Shown: positions 15,914 to 25,324, numbered from the stretch's first letter. The stretch: 44,715 nt of DNA from MedAcidi-G1 sp002294285 (GCA_963999645.1 CAXEUY010000016.1:1-44715), one strand, 5' to 3'. Notes: a model not told the origin generated them from the sequence alone. Numbers and translations are program-made.

Positions 15914-16976
15914 GAATGTGGTTGTTTGGGGAACTGGAAATGTCGGCAGGCTAGCAATAAGAGCAGTAGCCTCTCATGAAAAATTGAACCTAAGCGGTGT
16001 GATTGTTCATAATGATTCCAAAATTGGAGTTGATGCTGGAAGCATCGCTGGTATAGGTGAATTGGGAGTCGTCGCCACTAATGACATTGGGATTGCTGAA
16101 TCACCTGATGTTGATGCAGTTGTTTACACCGTGAATGCTGATTTCCGTCCCGACGACTCGCTTTCTGAGATTATTCCTGTACTCAGATCTGGCACGAATG
16201 TTGTGTCGACTAGTTTTCATCCTTTGCTTCACCCGCCTTCTACTCCTGAGCCTATGCGTTCTCAGGTTCTTGAAGCGTGTGAAGCAGGTGGGTCTTCTAT
16301 TTTTGTTTCTGGAATTGATCCTGGTTGGATAATCGATGTGCTTCCTATTTTTTTAGCAAGCATGGGATCAAACATCACCGAAGTGCGCGCACAGGAAATT
16401 GCCAACTACGCCGGTTACGACCAGCCAGACGCTGTTAGATTCTTATGCGGTTTCGGTCAACCCATGGACTACGATGCACCCATCCTCACCGATTGGGCTC
16501 TCATGCAAGTCTGGGCTCCTATGATCAGAGTTTTAGCAGACGGGTTCAAAGTTGAACTCGAAGAAATTATTACTGAGGTTGACAAACGACCTCTTGAGAA
16601 AGATGTTTTTGTTGAAGGAATGGGTGATTTTGAAACCGGAACTCAAGGTGCCCTTCGTTTTGAGGTCAAAGGGATAGTCAACGGCAAACCCCTCTTAGTC
16701 ATAGAGCATGTAACAAGAATTGATGACGATTGTGCCCCCGAATGGCCGAAAAATAGTCCAGAGGGTGGTTTTCATAATGTAATCATCACTGGGGATCCGT
16801 GTTTAACAGTTTCTGTCCACGGCGAAGATGCCCTCGACCCTGGTGCTGCATCTGGAGGTAATTTCACTGCGGCAAATCGAATAGTCAACGCGATAGTTCC
16901 GGTTTGTGAAGCTGACTCTGGAATTATCCACCCGCTTGATTTGCCAACTAATTTGGGTTTCTCACAAATAAAATAG
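15906..16976 (+). CDS. Dihydrodipicolinate-reductase-like NAD(P)H dehydrogenase
   Basis: The 356-aa product has an N-terminal Rossmann domain VVVWGTGNVGRLAIRAV and the family segments DVDAVVYTVNADF and NVVSTSFHPLLHP. Then comes GIDPGWIIDVLP, as in 2,4-diaminopentanoate-dehydrogenase-like and related DapB-fold enzymes common in actinobacteria. I start at ATG 15906 (GGGGA 5 nt upstream), overlapping the selenoprotein stop by 8 nt; the longer frame from 15798 runs inside that gene. Coupling to the selenoprotein suggests a shared pathway, but the substrate is unknown. Confidence 0.82.
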   Translation: MIRNVVVWGTGNVGRLAIRAVASHEKLNLSGVIVHNDSKIGVDAGSIAGIGELGVVATNDIGIAESPDVDAVVYTVNADFRPDDSLSEIIPVLRSGTNVVSTSFHPLLHPPSTPEPMRSQVLEACEAGGSSIFVSGIDPGWIIDVLPIFLASMGSNITEVRAQEIANYAGYDQPDAVRFLCGFGQPMDYDAPILTDWALMQVWAPMIRVLADGFKVELEEIITEVDKRPLEKDVFVEGMGDFETGTQGALRFEVKGIVNGKPLLVIEHVTRIDDDCAPEWPKNSPEGGFHNVIITGDPCLTVSVHGEDALDPGAASGGNFTAANRIVNAIVPVCEADSGIIHPLDLPTNLGFSQIK

Positions 16977-16987
16977 CATTAACTTTT

Positions 16988-18091
16988 TTACAGTATCGAA
17001 GGTGTGGGGTTATCTATTCCTAAATAATTCGCTAAAGAAGCGGTAACCATATTTGGTATGGCTGGGTTCGAATTTTCTTCCATGAAACCAGCATCCACTA
17101 GACGATCTCCAAGTCTTATAAATATCGAACAGAATCTCATGGTCGCAAAAACCTCCCAATAATGGGTGTCTCTGGTTTCTTTTCCAGTGAAATTTTCGTA
17201 GATCTCAACCATTTCCTCTCTTGTTGGATAACCGTTCATTCGTTTTACACCCATATCATCAAAGCTCATTCGGTCGAACATCAGCCACCATCCAAGATCT
17301 GCTTCAGTTGGTAAAAGCGAGCAGGCTTCCCAATCTAAAATTGCCGCCGCTTCATAGTTTTTCCAAATGATATTCCCTATTCTTGAATCTCCCCATGAAA
17401 GACCGACTCTTGAATCTTGCGGGTCATTTACTTCAAGCCAGTTAAATGCCTCTTCTAATACTGGATGTTCTCTTCCCTTTAGTTCCAATAAGGAATACTC
17501 TCGCCAAATATTTATCTGGCTCTGTGTAGTCGGATTTCCTGAGCCGCTCGAATCTAACCATTCCAAACCTGATTCTTGCCAGTCGATCGAATGTATACCA
17601 GCCATCGCCTTTAAGCCACTCTCAATTAAACGTCTTCTTTCTTCAGGTGTCGACGAATCAACTAAAAATCCTTCAACTGTATAACGCGGATTGTCACTTG
17701 GAACTTCCCCTTCGATAAAACTCATTGCGAAAAAAGACCTGTTAAGCGGCTCAAGGTTTTCTTCGTAACTTAATATTGCAGGTACGGGGACAACGTTCTG
17801 TTCGGCAACGGTTTTCATGATCCTGTGTTGTAAGTAACATGACTTTTCAAGACCTGGTCGCTGAACAGGAAACATTCCGCCGTCTTTTGGTTCCATGCGA
17901 CCCACGAACTTTTCAGTGATCTTTTTCCCTTCTTCTTCCCAAGCAGCTGTGAAAATAATTGTCTCGTTAGAAAACCCTGTTGCTACTGGGATATCAAGTT
18001 GAACAATTTCAAGATTTTCAGCTCCGTGTTTCTCTTTGGATAAATAGTTCTTTATGGCTACCTCATAGCCTTTCTGGTCAATTGGAAGCAT
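16988..18091 (-). CDS. Aminoglycoside-phosphotransferase-family kinase (ACAD10/11-like)
   Basis: The 367-aa product is a cytosolic protein-kinase-fold phosphotransferase. Brenner-type catalytic loop GLSWGDSRIGNIIW replaces the usual His of HGD by Trp. The metal-binding motif is ILDWEACSLLPTEADLGWWL. A helical C-terminal lobe follows. The family phosphorylates small hydroxylated compounds; a hydroxyacyl-CoA-type substrate is possible for this subgroup, but not shown. It overlaps the patatin gene by 14 nt, so the two are coupled. Its 3' end is 11 bp from the convergent dehydrogenase gene. No antibiotic resistance role should be assumed. Confidence 0.83.
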   Translation of the reverse strand: MLPIDQKGYEVAIKNYLSKEKHGAENLEIVQLDIPVATGFSNETIIFTAAWEEEGKKITEKFVGRMEPKDGGMFPVQRPGLEKSCYLQHRIMKTVAEQNVVPVPAILSYEENLEPLNRSFFAMSFIEGEVPSDNPRYTVEGFLVDSSTPEERRRLIESGLKAMAGIHSIDWQESGLEWLDSSGSGNPTTQSQINIWREYSLLELKGREHPVLEEAFNWLEVNDPQDSRVGLSWGDSRIGNIIWKNYEAAAILDWEACSLLPTEADLGWWLMFDRMSFDDMGVKRMNGYPTREEMVEIYENFTGKETRDTHYWEVFATMRFCSIFIRLGDRLVDAGFMEENSNPAIPNMVTASLANYLGIDNPTPSIL

Positions 18092-18938
18092 TACTTAGAC
18101 TTTCCGATATAACTTTTCGTGCAACATTTTCTCCTTCTTTTATTAAATCCGGAACATTTTGGAAATCTATATCTAGATCTCCATCTGGATCTTGCAGCGC
18201 TATATGAAGAACTTTGACACTTTTTGGCACATCCGCCCATTCTTGTCTCGTTAACTCGGCTGACGCTGCACGAAATCCGATCATCATCAAAGAAATAGCT
18301 GTCTGTTTTTCTGGTGGTAGAAACCTACTCGCAACATCTAGAACTACAAGGTTTGTTGGTTTTAACGAAACGGCCTTTCTTAAAGGGACGTTTGATACAA
18401 CACCTCCATCCAAGTGGTAGTCGTTGTCTTCAAGCAGGACTGCGGGCAAAAGACCTGGCAGTGCTGCTGAAGCTAGAAGTAAATCAACACTAGGTCCTTT
18501 GTTCCACCAATTAATTAAGCCGGTTGAAGCACTTGTAGTGCCTAAGTGGAAAGGGACTGCTGTTTGGTTAAGTTTTTCAACAGGAACATTACTTTCGAGT
18601 AGTTTTCTTAACTTCTCACCTGTGTCGAAACTTGCTTTACCTCTGAGTATCGACGTAACACGTCTGAGTGCGTTGCCGCTGATTGGAGGTTCCTCGGCTG
18701 CTTCAATCCAAAGTTTCTCTAGTTCTTTTACCTGATGCAACTGTGGATTACATGCAAACCAGAAACCATTTAAAGCTCCAATTGAAACCCCGACTATCGC
18801 GTCAGGTTTTATTCCCGCTTCACATAAAGCTTTCAACATTCCTATTTGTGCGGCCCCTCTAACCGCACCACCTGATAAAACAAAAACAGTTCTTGGTTTT
18901 CTTCTCGGAACCCAACTAGGTCTATTTGGAAACTTCAT
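18078..18938 (-). CDS. Patatin-like phospholipase (RssA-like)
   Basis: The 286-aa product has the glycine-rich oxyanion segment LSGGAVRGAAQIGML, the nucleophile elbow GVSIG with Ser52, and the dyad Asp in LDGGVVSN. These are all the hallmarks of a serine lipid acyl hydrolase. There is no signal peptide, so it probably acts on the cytosolic membrane face. It is upstream of, and overlaps, the kinase gene, and lies downstream of the thrS-HIT-small membrane protein run on the same strand with a 46-bp gap. The lipid substrate is unknown. Confidence 0.9.
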   Translation of the reverse strand: MKFPNRPSWVPRRKPRTVFVLSGGAVRGAAQIGMLKALCEAGIKPDAIVGVSIGALNGFWFACNPQLHQVKELEKLWIEAAEEPPISGNALRRVTSILRGKASFDTGEKLRKLLESNVPVEKLNQTAVPFHLGTTSASTGLINWWNKGPSVDLLLASAALPGLLPAVLLEDNDYHLDGGVVSNVPLRKAVSLKPTNLVVLDVASRFLPPEKQTAISLMMIGFRAASAELTRQEWADVPKSVKVLHIALQDPDGDLDIDFQNVPDLIKEGENVARKVISESLSNASN

Positions 18939-18984
18939 AGATATTTATCAAGGTAGCTTGATTAGCTCTTAAATCCGTTGGCAA

Positions 18985-19143
18985 CTATTTGTTTTGGTAA
19001 CGATCAGAAAGAAGAGCCACCAATGATGTAAATAAAAAGAAGACAGCGATGAACAAGGCTGTCTTTATTTCAATAATCCCCATTCCGCTTAGAACTAACA
19101 ACAAAACCAGAAGTAGTGAATTTAAGAAGTAGGAACTTTTCAT
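18985..19143 (-). CDS. 52-aa two-helix membrane protein
   Basis: The open frame starts MKSSYFLNSLLLVLLLVLSG, has a short polar turn (IEIKT) and a second hydrophobic helix (ALFIAVFFLFTSLVALL), and ends SDRYQNK. Two transmembrane helices and a positive tail make a credible small inner-membrane protein. It starts 35 bp after the HIT stop and ends 46 bp before patatin, in the same direction, so it would fill an otherwise empty slot in the operon. No Shine-Dalgarno is evident. I know no family name. Confidence 0.7.
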   Translation of the reverse strand: MKSSYFLNSLLLVLLLVLSGMGIIEIKTALFIAVFFLFTSLVALLSDRYQNK

Positions 19144-19178
19144 TTTTTATAGTTTTGGGCAAAAGAATTACTCATCGA

Positions 19179-19706
19179 TTAATTCTTTTCATTACTTTTA
19201 GGCCATGCTTCGCGTATGCGAGTCCAAGTATCAATAAGGCTTTCTGGCATCACACGCGTATTGGCGGTGACAGTAGTGAAATTCGTGTCACCACTCCATC
19301 TTGGAACTAGATGAACATGGAGATGGTTAGGAACTCCTGCTCCGGCAGCTTGTCCCTGATTCAGACCTATGTTCATTCCTTCAGGAGAAAACACATCCTG
19401 CAAAACAACAGTTGCATCTGTAACCATTTTCCATAAAGACTGGTTTTCCTCCTCTTCTAACTCACCGAGGGTTTTTACAGGTCTTCTCGGAACCACAAGA
19501 AGATGACCACTTGTGTATGGATAAGCATTCAAAAGAACCATTGTTAGCATTCTTTTTTCAATAACAAAAGTTTCCTCATCCGGAAGTTGACTTTCATCAA
19601 TTAACGAAAACAAAGTTTTGCCCGAGTTGCCTACAAGTCCTTCGCCTTTAGTCTCAGACAAATACTCAACACGCCATCCAGCCCATAAGTTTTCCAATTT
19701 GTTCAA
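19179..19706 (-). CDS. HIT-family nucleotide hydrolase/transferase
   Basis: The 175-aa product is a cytosolic histidine-triad protein. The triad is HLHVHLVPRW, and the upstream segment LLNAYPYTSGHLLVVPRRPV is typical. The N-terminal LWAGWRVEYL matches actinobacterial AP-4-A-phosphorylase-like HIT proteins that usually follow thrS. TTG start at 19706 overlaps the thrS stop (TTGA). It hydrolyses or phosphorolyses nucleotide conjugates; the specific substrate is not known. Confidence 0.92.
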   Translation of the reverse strand: MNKLENLWAGWRVEYLSETKGEGLVGNSGKTLFSLIDESQLPDEETFVIEKRMLTMVLLNAYPYTSGHLLVVPRRPVKTLGELEEEENQSLWKMVTDATVVLQDVFSPEGMNIGLNQGQAAGAGVPNHLHVHLVPRWSGDTNFTTVTANTRVMPESLIDTWTRIREAWPKSNEKN

Positions 19707-21670
19707 ACTCGGTTACCTACTTCTTTATCTAAACGAAATAAAAAGTCTTTCAACGACAAATCACGTTCAGGCTCATTGCTCCCTCTGGTGTTATCTGCAA
19801 CAGTTTCATTTTTCTGATCCTCATCACCCACTACTAGCAGATGTGGAATTTTTTCAACTTTGCCCTCTCTAACTCTCTTGCCTAAAGGTTCATCCGCTAT
19901 ATCAATCGTCGCCCTGTAGCCTTTACTTTCTATTTCTTCCAACACTTTCTCTGCATAACTCTGATGTTCTGCTGCAACAGGCAGTATGCGAACCTGTTCA
20001 GGAGAAAGCCACGTTGGGAATGCGCCTGCATAGTGTTCTATCAAAACTCCAACAAATCTCTCGACAGAACCCAATAAAGCTCGATGTATCATTACCGGCT
20101 GATGTCTTGCCCCGTCGGTTCCTATGTACTCAAGACCAAAGCGCTCTGGAAGGTTGAAGTCCAACTGGATAGTGGTCAATTGCCATGGTCTGCCAATGGC
20201 GTCATTCACATCCATGTCAATTTTCGGACCGTAGAAAGCTCCTCCTCCTTCATCGACTATGTAGGGAAGTCCTTCTTTTTCGAGAGCTTCCCTAAGACCC
20301 TCAGTTGCAATATCCCACAAATCATCATCGCCAACAGATTTTTCCTGAGGTCTTGTGGACAGTTTTGCTTGAAAATCGGTGAATCCAAAATCCCTTAATA
20401 CTGAAAGGCAGAAAGCTAAGAGAGATGACAATTCTTCCGGAACTTGCTCTCGTGTGCAGAAAATGTGTGAATCATCCTGGGTGAACCCTCGACTTCTAAG
20501 GAGACCATGCACTGCGCCCGACAGTTCATACCTGTACACAGTTCCTAACTCAAAATATCGTGTTGGTAAATCCCTATAACTACGTTGTGAACTTCTGTAA
20601 ACCATTACATGAAATGGACAGTTCATTGGTTTCGGATAATAAGTGGCTCCATCCATCTCCATAGGTGGGTACATGCCCTCCGCGTAAAAATCCAAATGGC
20701 CGCTAGTTTCCCAAAGAACCGACTTGGCAATGTGGGGACTGAATACAAAATTGTAACCACCATGCTCATGTCTGGTCCTACTGTAATCTTCAATTACTTT
20801 TCGTATCAAAGAGCCTTTAGGGTGCCATACAGCTAATCCGGGTCCAAGATCTTCAGGCCATGAAACAAGATCAAGCTCTGTTGCTAGTCTTCTGTGGTCC
20901 CGTTTTTCTGCTTCAACTAGCCTTTCTAAATAGTCTTCCAATTCTTTTTTAGTAGCCCAAGCGGTTCCATATATTCTTTGCAACATTGGCTGCTTTTCAT
21001 CACCTCTCCAATATGCGCCCGCTACTTTTTGGAGTGCAAAATGTCCAAGTTTTCCTGTTGAGGGCACATGCGGTCCCGTGCACAGATCAACAAATTCTTG
21101 ACCGTTTTTGTAATAACTTATTGAACCTTCTGCAGATGCTTCATTAGACATCTCAGCATCCACTTCACCGCTTGAAACTTTCTCAATAATTTCCTTTTTG
21201 AATCTGTGATTTTCGAAAATTTCCAGAGCTTCTTCAGACGGAATTTCATATCTTTCAAAAATTTGATCCTCTTTGATTATCTCACGCATTCTTTTTTCAA
21301 TATTCTGCAAGTCATCTTCAGTGAAAGTGGCTCCGTCAGGGAGTTCGAAATCGTAATAAAATCCGTCTTTGATAGGTGGACCTATGGCATAAGTAGCCCC
21401 ATCCCAAATACTTAAAACTGCTTGAGCCAGCACATGTGCTGTGGAGTGTCTCAAAACGTACAGCCCATCTTCAGTGTCAGGAGTAATAACAGAAACGCTG
21501 TCTCCGTCGGAAAGAGTTTCGTTCAAATCTCTTGGCTCTCCGTTGACTTTGAGTGCTAGAGCCGACTTAGCCAAACTTCTACTAACGTCAGCTGCTAGAT
21601 CTGTTCCGGTGGAACCTTCTGGCAAGGCTCGAGTCGACTCGTCTGGGAGAGTGACTTTAATTTCGGTCAT
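19703..21670 (-). CDS. thrS: Threonine--tRNA ligase
   Basis: The 655-aa class II synthetase charges tRNA-Thr. Order of domains: TGS (1-60), the editing/SAD domain with HSTAHVLAQAV (73-), a linker, then the catalytic core. The core has motif 1-type residues near RKVIEDYSRTRHEHGGYNFVFSPHI, the zinc Cys in MNCPFH, motif 2 RYELSGAVHGLLRSRGFTQDD, and motif 3 HRALLGSVERFVG. The anticodon-binding domain (VRILPVAAEHQSYAEKVL) follows. Length is normal. No T-box-like leader was recognised in the 66 bp upstream. It heads the thrS-HIT operon. Confidence 0.97.
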   Translation of the reverse strand: MTEIKVTLPDESTRALPEGSTGTDLAADVSRSLAKSALALKVNGEPRDLNETLSDGDSVSVITPDTEDGLYVLRHSTAHVLAQAVLSIWDGATYAIGPPIKDGFYYDFELPDGATFTEDDLQNIEKRMREIIKEDQIFERYEIPSEEALEIFENHRFKKEIIEKVSSGEVDAEMSNEASAEGSISYYKNGQEFVDLCTGPHVPSTGKLGHFALQKVAGAYWRGDEKQPMLQRIYGTAWATKKELEDYLERLVEAEKRDHRRLATELDLVSWPEDLGPGLAVWHPKGSLIRKVIEDYSRTRHEHGGYNFVFSPHIAKSVLWETSGHLDFYAEGMYPPMEMDGATYYPKPMNCPFHVMVYRSSQRSYRDLPTRYFELGTVYRYELSGAVHGLLRSRGFTQDDSHIFCTREQVPEELSSLLAFCLSVLRDFGFTDFQAKLSTRPQEKSVGDDDLWDIATEGLREALEKEGLPYIVDEGGGAFYGPKIDMDVNDAIGRPWQLTTIQLDFNLPERFGLEYIGTDGARHQPVMIHRALLGSVERFVGVLIEHYAGAFPTWLSPEQVRILPVAAEHQSYAEKVLEEIESKGYRATIDIADEPLGKRVREGKVEKIPHLLVVGDEDQKNETVADNTRGSNEPERDLSLKDFLFRLDKEVGNRV

Positions 21671-21736
21671 ATAACGAGGTTAGCTAATTAGAGGGTGAAC
21701 ATTCAGTGTTTTTAAGAACTTAAATAAACTAAATGC

Positions 21737-22396
21737 CTAATTATCTTCAATACCTATGAACCGTAAAGCAGCTCTCGTTTTATATCTACTGTTCAACTGA
21801 AGTATTACTGCACTAAAAGCTTCGATGGCAGTTGCGTTTGATAGGCCACCTGCATCTAGGGGTCTTATTCCAGGGATCTTGGAAAGGAGTTGTATGGTCT
21901 CATCTGTAGCTTTCATATGGTCAGAACTAACCAGTACATCGCTTTCAACTTCTTCGTTCAAGTCGCCTAATTCATTAGCAGGTACATGGTGCATAGCAGC
22001 TGCAACATATGAATCCTGTATCACAGACTGAACAGTTGCCGCTACAGATCCCCGAGGAGGAACTAATGGCTGAAATTCGCCTGCAACTCGAGCTATCGCG
22101 TTGGACATACACACAACAATTTTTCCATGTAATTGATCAGCTACCGAACGGGCAGTTGTAGCAGCAGCATCCCATGGAGTTGCTATAACTATTAAGTCTG
22201 CTTTTGCGGCATCGACATTTTCTGCTGCTGTAATTTGCAACTCTTTGTCCGGCCATTCAGAAACTATCTCATCGCGAATTTCCATAGCTCTATATTTACT
22301 TCTTGAACCAACTATGACCTCACATCCGACTGATGCCAGTCTTGCTGCTAAAGCTTTTCCGGCTGGTCCTGTTGCTCCCAATAACCCTATTTTCAT
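21737..22396 (-). CDS. npdG: NADPH-dependent F420 reductase
   Basis: The product (219 aa from ATG 22396) transfers hydride between NADPH and coenzyme F420. The N-terminal nucleotide-binding segment MKIGLLGATGPAGKALAARL is followed by VIVGSRSKYRA, where Ser-Arg contacts the NADP phosphate. ADLIVIATPWDA and AAAMHHVPANEL are family segments. Upstream in-frame starts exist at 22408 and 22432, but the Rossmann strand fits the start chosen. Presence of this gene implies F420 use by the organism. It is divergent from the enoyl reductase gene. Confidence 0.9.
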   Translation of the reverse strand: MKIGLLGATGPAGKALAARLASVGCEVIVGSRSKYRAMEIRDEIVSEWPDKELQITAAENVDAAKADLIVIATPWDAAATTARSVADQLHGKIVVCMSNAIARVAGEFQPLVPPRGSVAATVQSVIQDSYVAAAMHHVPANELGDLNEEVESDVLVSSDHMKATDETIQLLSKIPGIRPLDAGGLSNATAIEAFSAVILQLNSRYKTRAALRFIGIEDN

Positions 22397-22522
22397 GCTG
22401 ATGATCATAGGCAAATTTGAGCCTCGAAGCACTAATGTGATGCTTTTTATACATATTCGTTTAATAAATCACGAATTATAGTTGTCAATCACATAGTCTT
22501 TTTGAAGAAAGGATCTTTAGCT

Positions 22523-23290
22523 TTGGGTTTATTGGATGGCAAACGGCTCCTCATAACTGGAGTTTTGACTGATGCTTCTCTTGCATTCGCTGTTGCTGAA
22601 CGTTCAATAGCAGAAGGTGCAGAAGTGGTTCTTACAGGGGCGGGACGTGGACTTAGCCTTACACGCAGAACCGCAAAAAAGCTGGACCCGCAGCCAGAAG
22701 TTTTAGAATTCGACGTTACCTCTGTCGAACAGGCAAGCGACTTACACAACTGGCTGAAAAATAATTGGGGAGAAGTTAACGGAGCTCTTCATGCAATAGG
22801 TTTTGCACCAGAATCCTGCTTAGGGGAAGACTTCATGTCAGCCAGTTGGGATGACGTTAAAGTAGCGATGGAGATATCTGCATATTCGTTTAAGACTGTT
22901 GCAGAAGTAGTTTCACCCTTGATGCCCAGAGGGGGTTCAATTGTCGGACTTGATTTTGATGCCCGGTTTGCTTGGCCTGCCTATAACTGGATGGGAGTTG
23001 CAAAGGCAGCCCTTGAATCTACTTCTCGTTATCTAGCTAAATCACTTGGCCCGTCTGGAATAAGAGTCAACCTGATTGCTGCCGGTCCTATAAAAACTAT
23101 GGCTGCAAAAAGTATCCCAGGTTTCTCTGAATTCGAGGATGCTTGGGATGGGCGCTCCCCCTTGGGTTGGGATGTTGAAGATCCTGAGCCTGTAGCCCGT
23201 TCATGTGTGGCATTATTTTCTGACTGGCTTCCCGCCACAACGGGTGAACTGTTACACGTTGACGGCGGCTACCATTCGATTGGTGCTTAA
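22523..23290 (+). CDS. fabI: Enoyl-[acyl-carrier-protein] reductase, InhA/FabI type
   Basis: The 255-aa product is a short-chain-dehydrogenase-fold enzyme for the last reduction step of fatty-acid elongation. MGLLDGKRLLITGVLTDASL gives the atypical FabI NADH loop (G-x5-S-x-A). The catalytic Tyr-x6-Lys is in YNWMGVAKAALES (Tyr about 154, Lys about 161), and IRVNLIAAGPIKTMAA precedes the substrate-binding loop. The TTG at 22523 is chosen because it restores the canonical N-terminus and AAGGA lies 9 nt upstream; the frame extends to TTG 22502. The stop overlaps the convergent M23 gene. Confidence 0.93.
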   Translation: MGLLDGKRLLITGVLTDASLAFAVAERSIAEGAEVVLTGAGRGLSLTRRTAKKLDPQPEVLEFDVTSVEQASDLHNWLKNNWGEVNGALHAIGFAPESCLGEDFMSASWDDVKVAMEISAYSFKTVAEVVSPLMPRGGSIVGLDFDARFAWPAYNWMGVAKAALESTSRYLAKSLGPSGIRVNLIAAGPIKTMAAKSIPGFSEFEDAWDGRSPLGWDVEDPEPVARSCVALFSDWLPATTGELLHVDGGYHSIGA

Positions 23291-24219
23291 TCCCACTCAA
23301 AATTTCCGTAGGGAAATAAAAATGTTTCACGATCTTCTTCTTGACCATGATTTAACGGCATTTCCATTGGAATCCGATTAGTGCAATGACGATGGGCTAT
23401 TTGATAAGGATTTAGTTCATTGCCCTTACCTACAGGGCCTGCATGAAACTCGAAATGCAAATGAGGTCCCGTGGCATTTCCGCCTGCTCCTAACTGGCCG
23501 ATAACGTCACCTGCGGCAACTTTTCCAGATTTACTTCCATACCTGTACAAATGAGTCCCGAAATAGTAGTCACCATTGTCTGCAATCAACCTGAAAGATT
23601 TACCCCCTACCGAGTCCCAAAAGAAAGCTATCGTCCCATCCACAGGAGCAAGAAGATTGGCTCCATGAAAACCCACTATGTCAACTCCCCTATGAAGGCC
23701 CCTCGGTCTTTTTTCATTCCATGAGTCATAAAATTTGACTTTTCCCTCCACTGGACAAACCCAGTCTTCAGAGTTAACTAGTTGCATTACTTTTTCTATA
23801 TTTTCTGATCTTCTCTTATTTGTCTTAAGGAACTCTTTATCTTCGTCATCGATCTCCTCTAATTTATTAGCGCGGTTAACCATGAGGATTTCTGCCCCTC
23901 TTATCTGATCAAGTAAAAGTTGGGTTATCTCTCCAAAGGACTGTTCGATTGAATTTTGACGCAAACGTATCGAATCAAAAAAAGTTTCGAAGTCATTGAG
24001 AGTAACTCTGGTTCTATCAATACGATTTTTTACAATTGAAACTAGTTCCGCTGCTTTTGAAGTAAAAAATGGAAGAGTGTCATCGCGTTCCAACAAAAAT
24101 GGGGAATCATTATCTGCCATTTCAATGATTCCAACCTGCTCGTCCAAAGCAGACGAATTACTTACAGTAGCTACTGTAAAGGCCGAGATAACAATAAGAA
24201 TGCTAAGAGTTTTAGACAT
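23287..24219 (-). CDS. M23-family (LytM-type) peptidase, exported
   Basis: The product (about 310 aa) starts with a signal peptide (SKTLSILIVISAFTVATVSNSSA). A helical, probably coiled-coil segment follows (about 45-150). The C-terminal LytM domain has zinc ligands in HRGVDIVG (His, Asp) and the HLHFEFH motif. Canonical catalytic His is in FGTHLYRYG. It should cut peptidoglycan cross-links outside the membrane or activate an amidase. ATG 24219 is chosen over a TTG at 24222. It overlaps the fabI gene end by 4 nt. Confidence 0.9.
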   Translation of the reverse strand: MSKTLSILIVISAFTVATVSNSSALDEQVGIIEMADNDSPFLLERDDTLPFFTSKAAELVSIVKNRIDRTRVTLNDFETFFDSIRLRQNSIEQSFGEITQLLLDQIRGAEILMVNRANKLEEIDDEDKEFLKTNKRRSENIEKVMQLVNSEDWVCPVEGKVKFYDSWNEKRPRGLHRGVDIVGFHGANLLAPVDGTIAFFWDSVGGKSFRLIADNGDYYFGTHLYRYGSKSGKVAAGDVIGQLGAGGNATGPHLHFEFHAGPVGKGNELNPYQIAHRHCTNRIPMEMPLNHGQEEDRETFLFPYGNFEWD

Positions 24220-24271
24220 CAATCAACATTACATTTCTAAGTCGCCAAGCTTACGGCAATAAAAATAATCA

Positions 24272-25324
24272 TCAGTTTAAATTACTAGCCAGATCGGATT
24301 CATCTTCAATATCTCCAACAAGTTCCTCTATCACATCTTCAAGTGCTACCAAGCCTAAGATTTCTCCAGCAGTATTTTTAACGCCTGCCACGTGACTTCT
24401 TGATCTACGCATTTGTAAAAGCAAGTCATCTAATGGCAACTCTGGAACGACTATCAACATTCTACGAATCATTTCCAATGGCACTGGTTCATTTTGTGCT
24501 TGCTCTGGCAAGCGGATGAAGTCTTTAACGTGTAGAAATCCAAGTAGGTCATTCTCTGCATTTCCAATGACTGGAAGTCTGGAATGACCACTTGTCAGAA
24601 CTACCTCTTCTATTGCAGATAGGTTCATTTTTCGCGAAACAGTGACCATCTCAGAGGAAGGTACCATAATAGAAGACACCGGTTTTTGTCCTAAATCGAG
24701 AGCACTAGACAGGAGTTCATGCTCAAAGCTTTCTATTAATCCCTCCTCTTTTGAAGCTTGTACAACAGCTAAAAGCTCTGTCATACCTAATGCGCTGTCG
24801 TTTCCTACTTGCAACTTATTGCCCAGTGGCCTAATTGCGATAGCCACTATTTTGTCTAGAAGCCAAACCACAGGTTTTGTGATTTGAACAAAAAATCTTT
24901 GTATCGGCATGACCCGAAGAAGAGTTCTCTCCGGATCAGCAATAGCTATGTTCTTTGGAACTATTTCTCCGAACATCATCTGCAACATGGCTGCCAAAGC
25001 AATTGCTGAAATCCAGGAAGCTGTTTCTGACGCCCCGCTTGGTGCGCCCAAATTCTCTAAAAGCGACTTAATAAGTTTGCCTATTGAAGGCTCAGCGAGA
25101 ATCCCCAGAACAACACTGCTCAGAGTTATACCAAGCTGGGATCCAGAAAGTTGCTTCCGTTGATCCTTTCTGGCTTCTAACGATCTTCTAGCCGTTTTGG
25201 AACCACCTTCAGCCAATTCTTCTAATCGTGTGATTCGACTTGCTACCAAAGAAATTTCTGTAGCGACAAAGACAGAGTTGACGAGAATTAGAAAAATTAC
25301 TGCTGCAAGTATCACAAAAAGCAC
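24272..25324 (-). CDS. CNNM/HlyC-family membrane protein with CBS pair (short paralogue)
   Basis: The 350-aa inner-membrane protein has a DUF21/CNNM transmembrane domain with about four helices (1-190; ARITRLEELAEGGSKTARR and GEIVPKNIAIADPERT are signature segments). Tandem CBS domains follow (about 210-340). It lacks the C-terminal CorC_HlyC domain that its neighbour has. Members are linked to Mg2+/Co2+ efflux. GTG start at 25324 shares one base with the stop of the upstream paralogue (TAGTG), so the pair is translationally coupled. Confidence 0.9.
   Translation of the reverse strand: MLFVILAAVIFLILVNSVFVATEISLVASRITRLEELAEGGSKTARRSLEARKDQRKQLSGSQLGITLSSVVLGILAEPSIGKLIKSLLENLGAPSGASETASWISAIALAAMLQMMFGEIVPKNIAIADPERTLLRVMPIQRFFVQITKPVVWLLDKIVAIAIRPLGNKLQVGNDSALGMTELLAVVQASKEEGLIESFEHELLSSALDLGQKPVSSIMVPSSEMVTVSRKMNLSAIEEVVLTSGHSRLPVIGNAENDLLGFLHVKDFIRLPEQAQNEPVPLEMIRRMLIVVPELPLDDLLLQMRRSRSHVAGVKNTAGEILGLVALEDVIEELVGDIEDESDLASNLN

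Noticed and set aside
16988..18091. Aminoglycoside resistance gene
   Set aside because: The fold is the broad APH family, and the catalytic loop and gene partners point to a metabolic kinase.
21671..21736. T-box leader before thrS
   Set aside because: The 66-bp gap to the next gene is too short and no T-box motif or terminator is visible.
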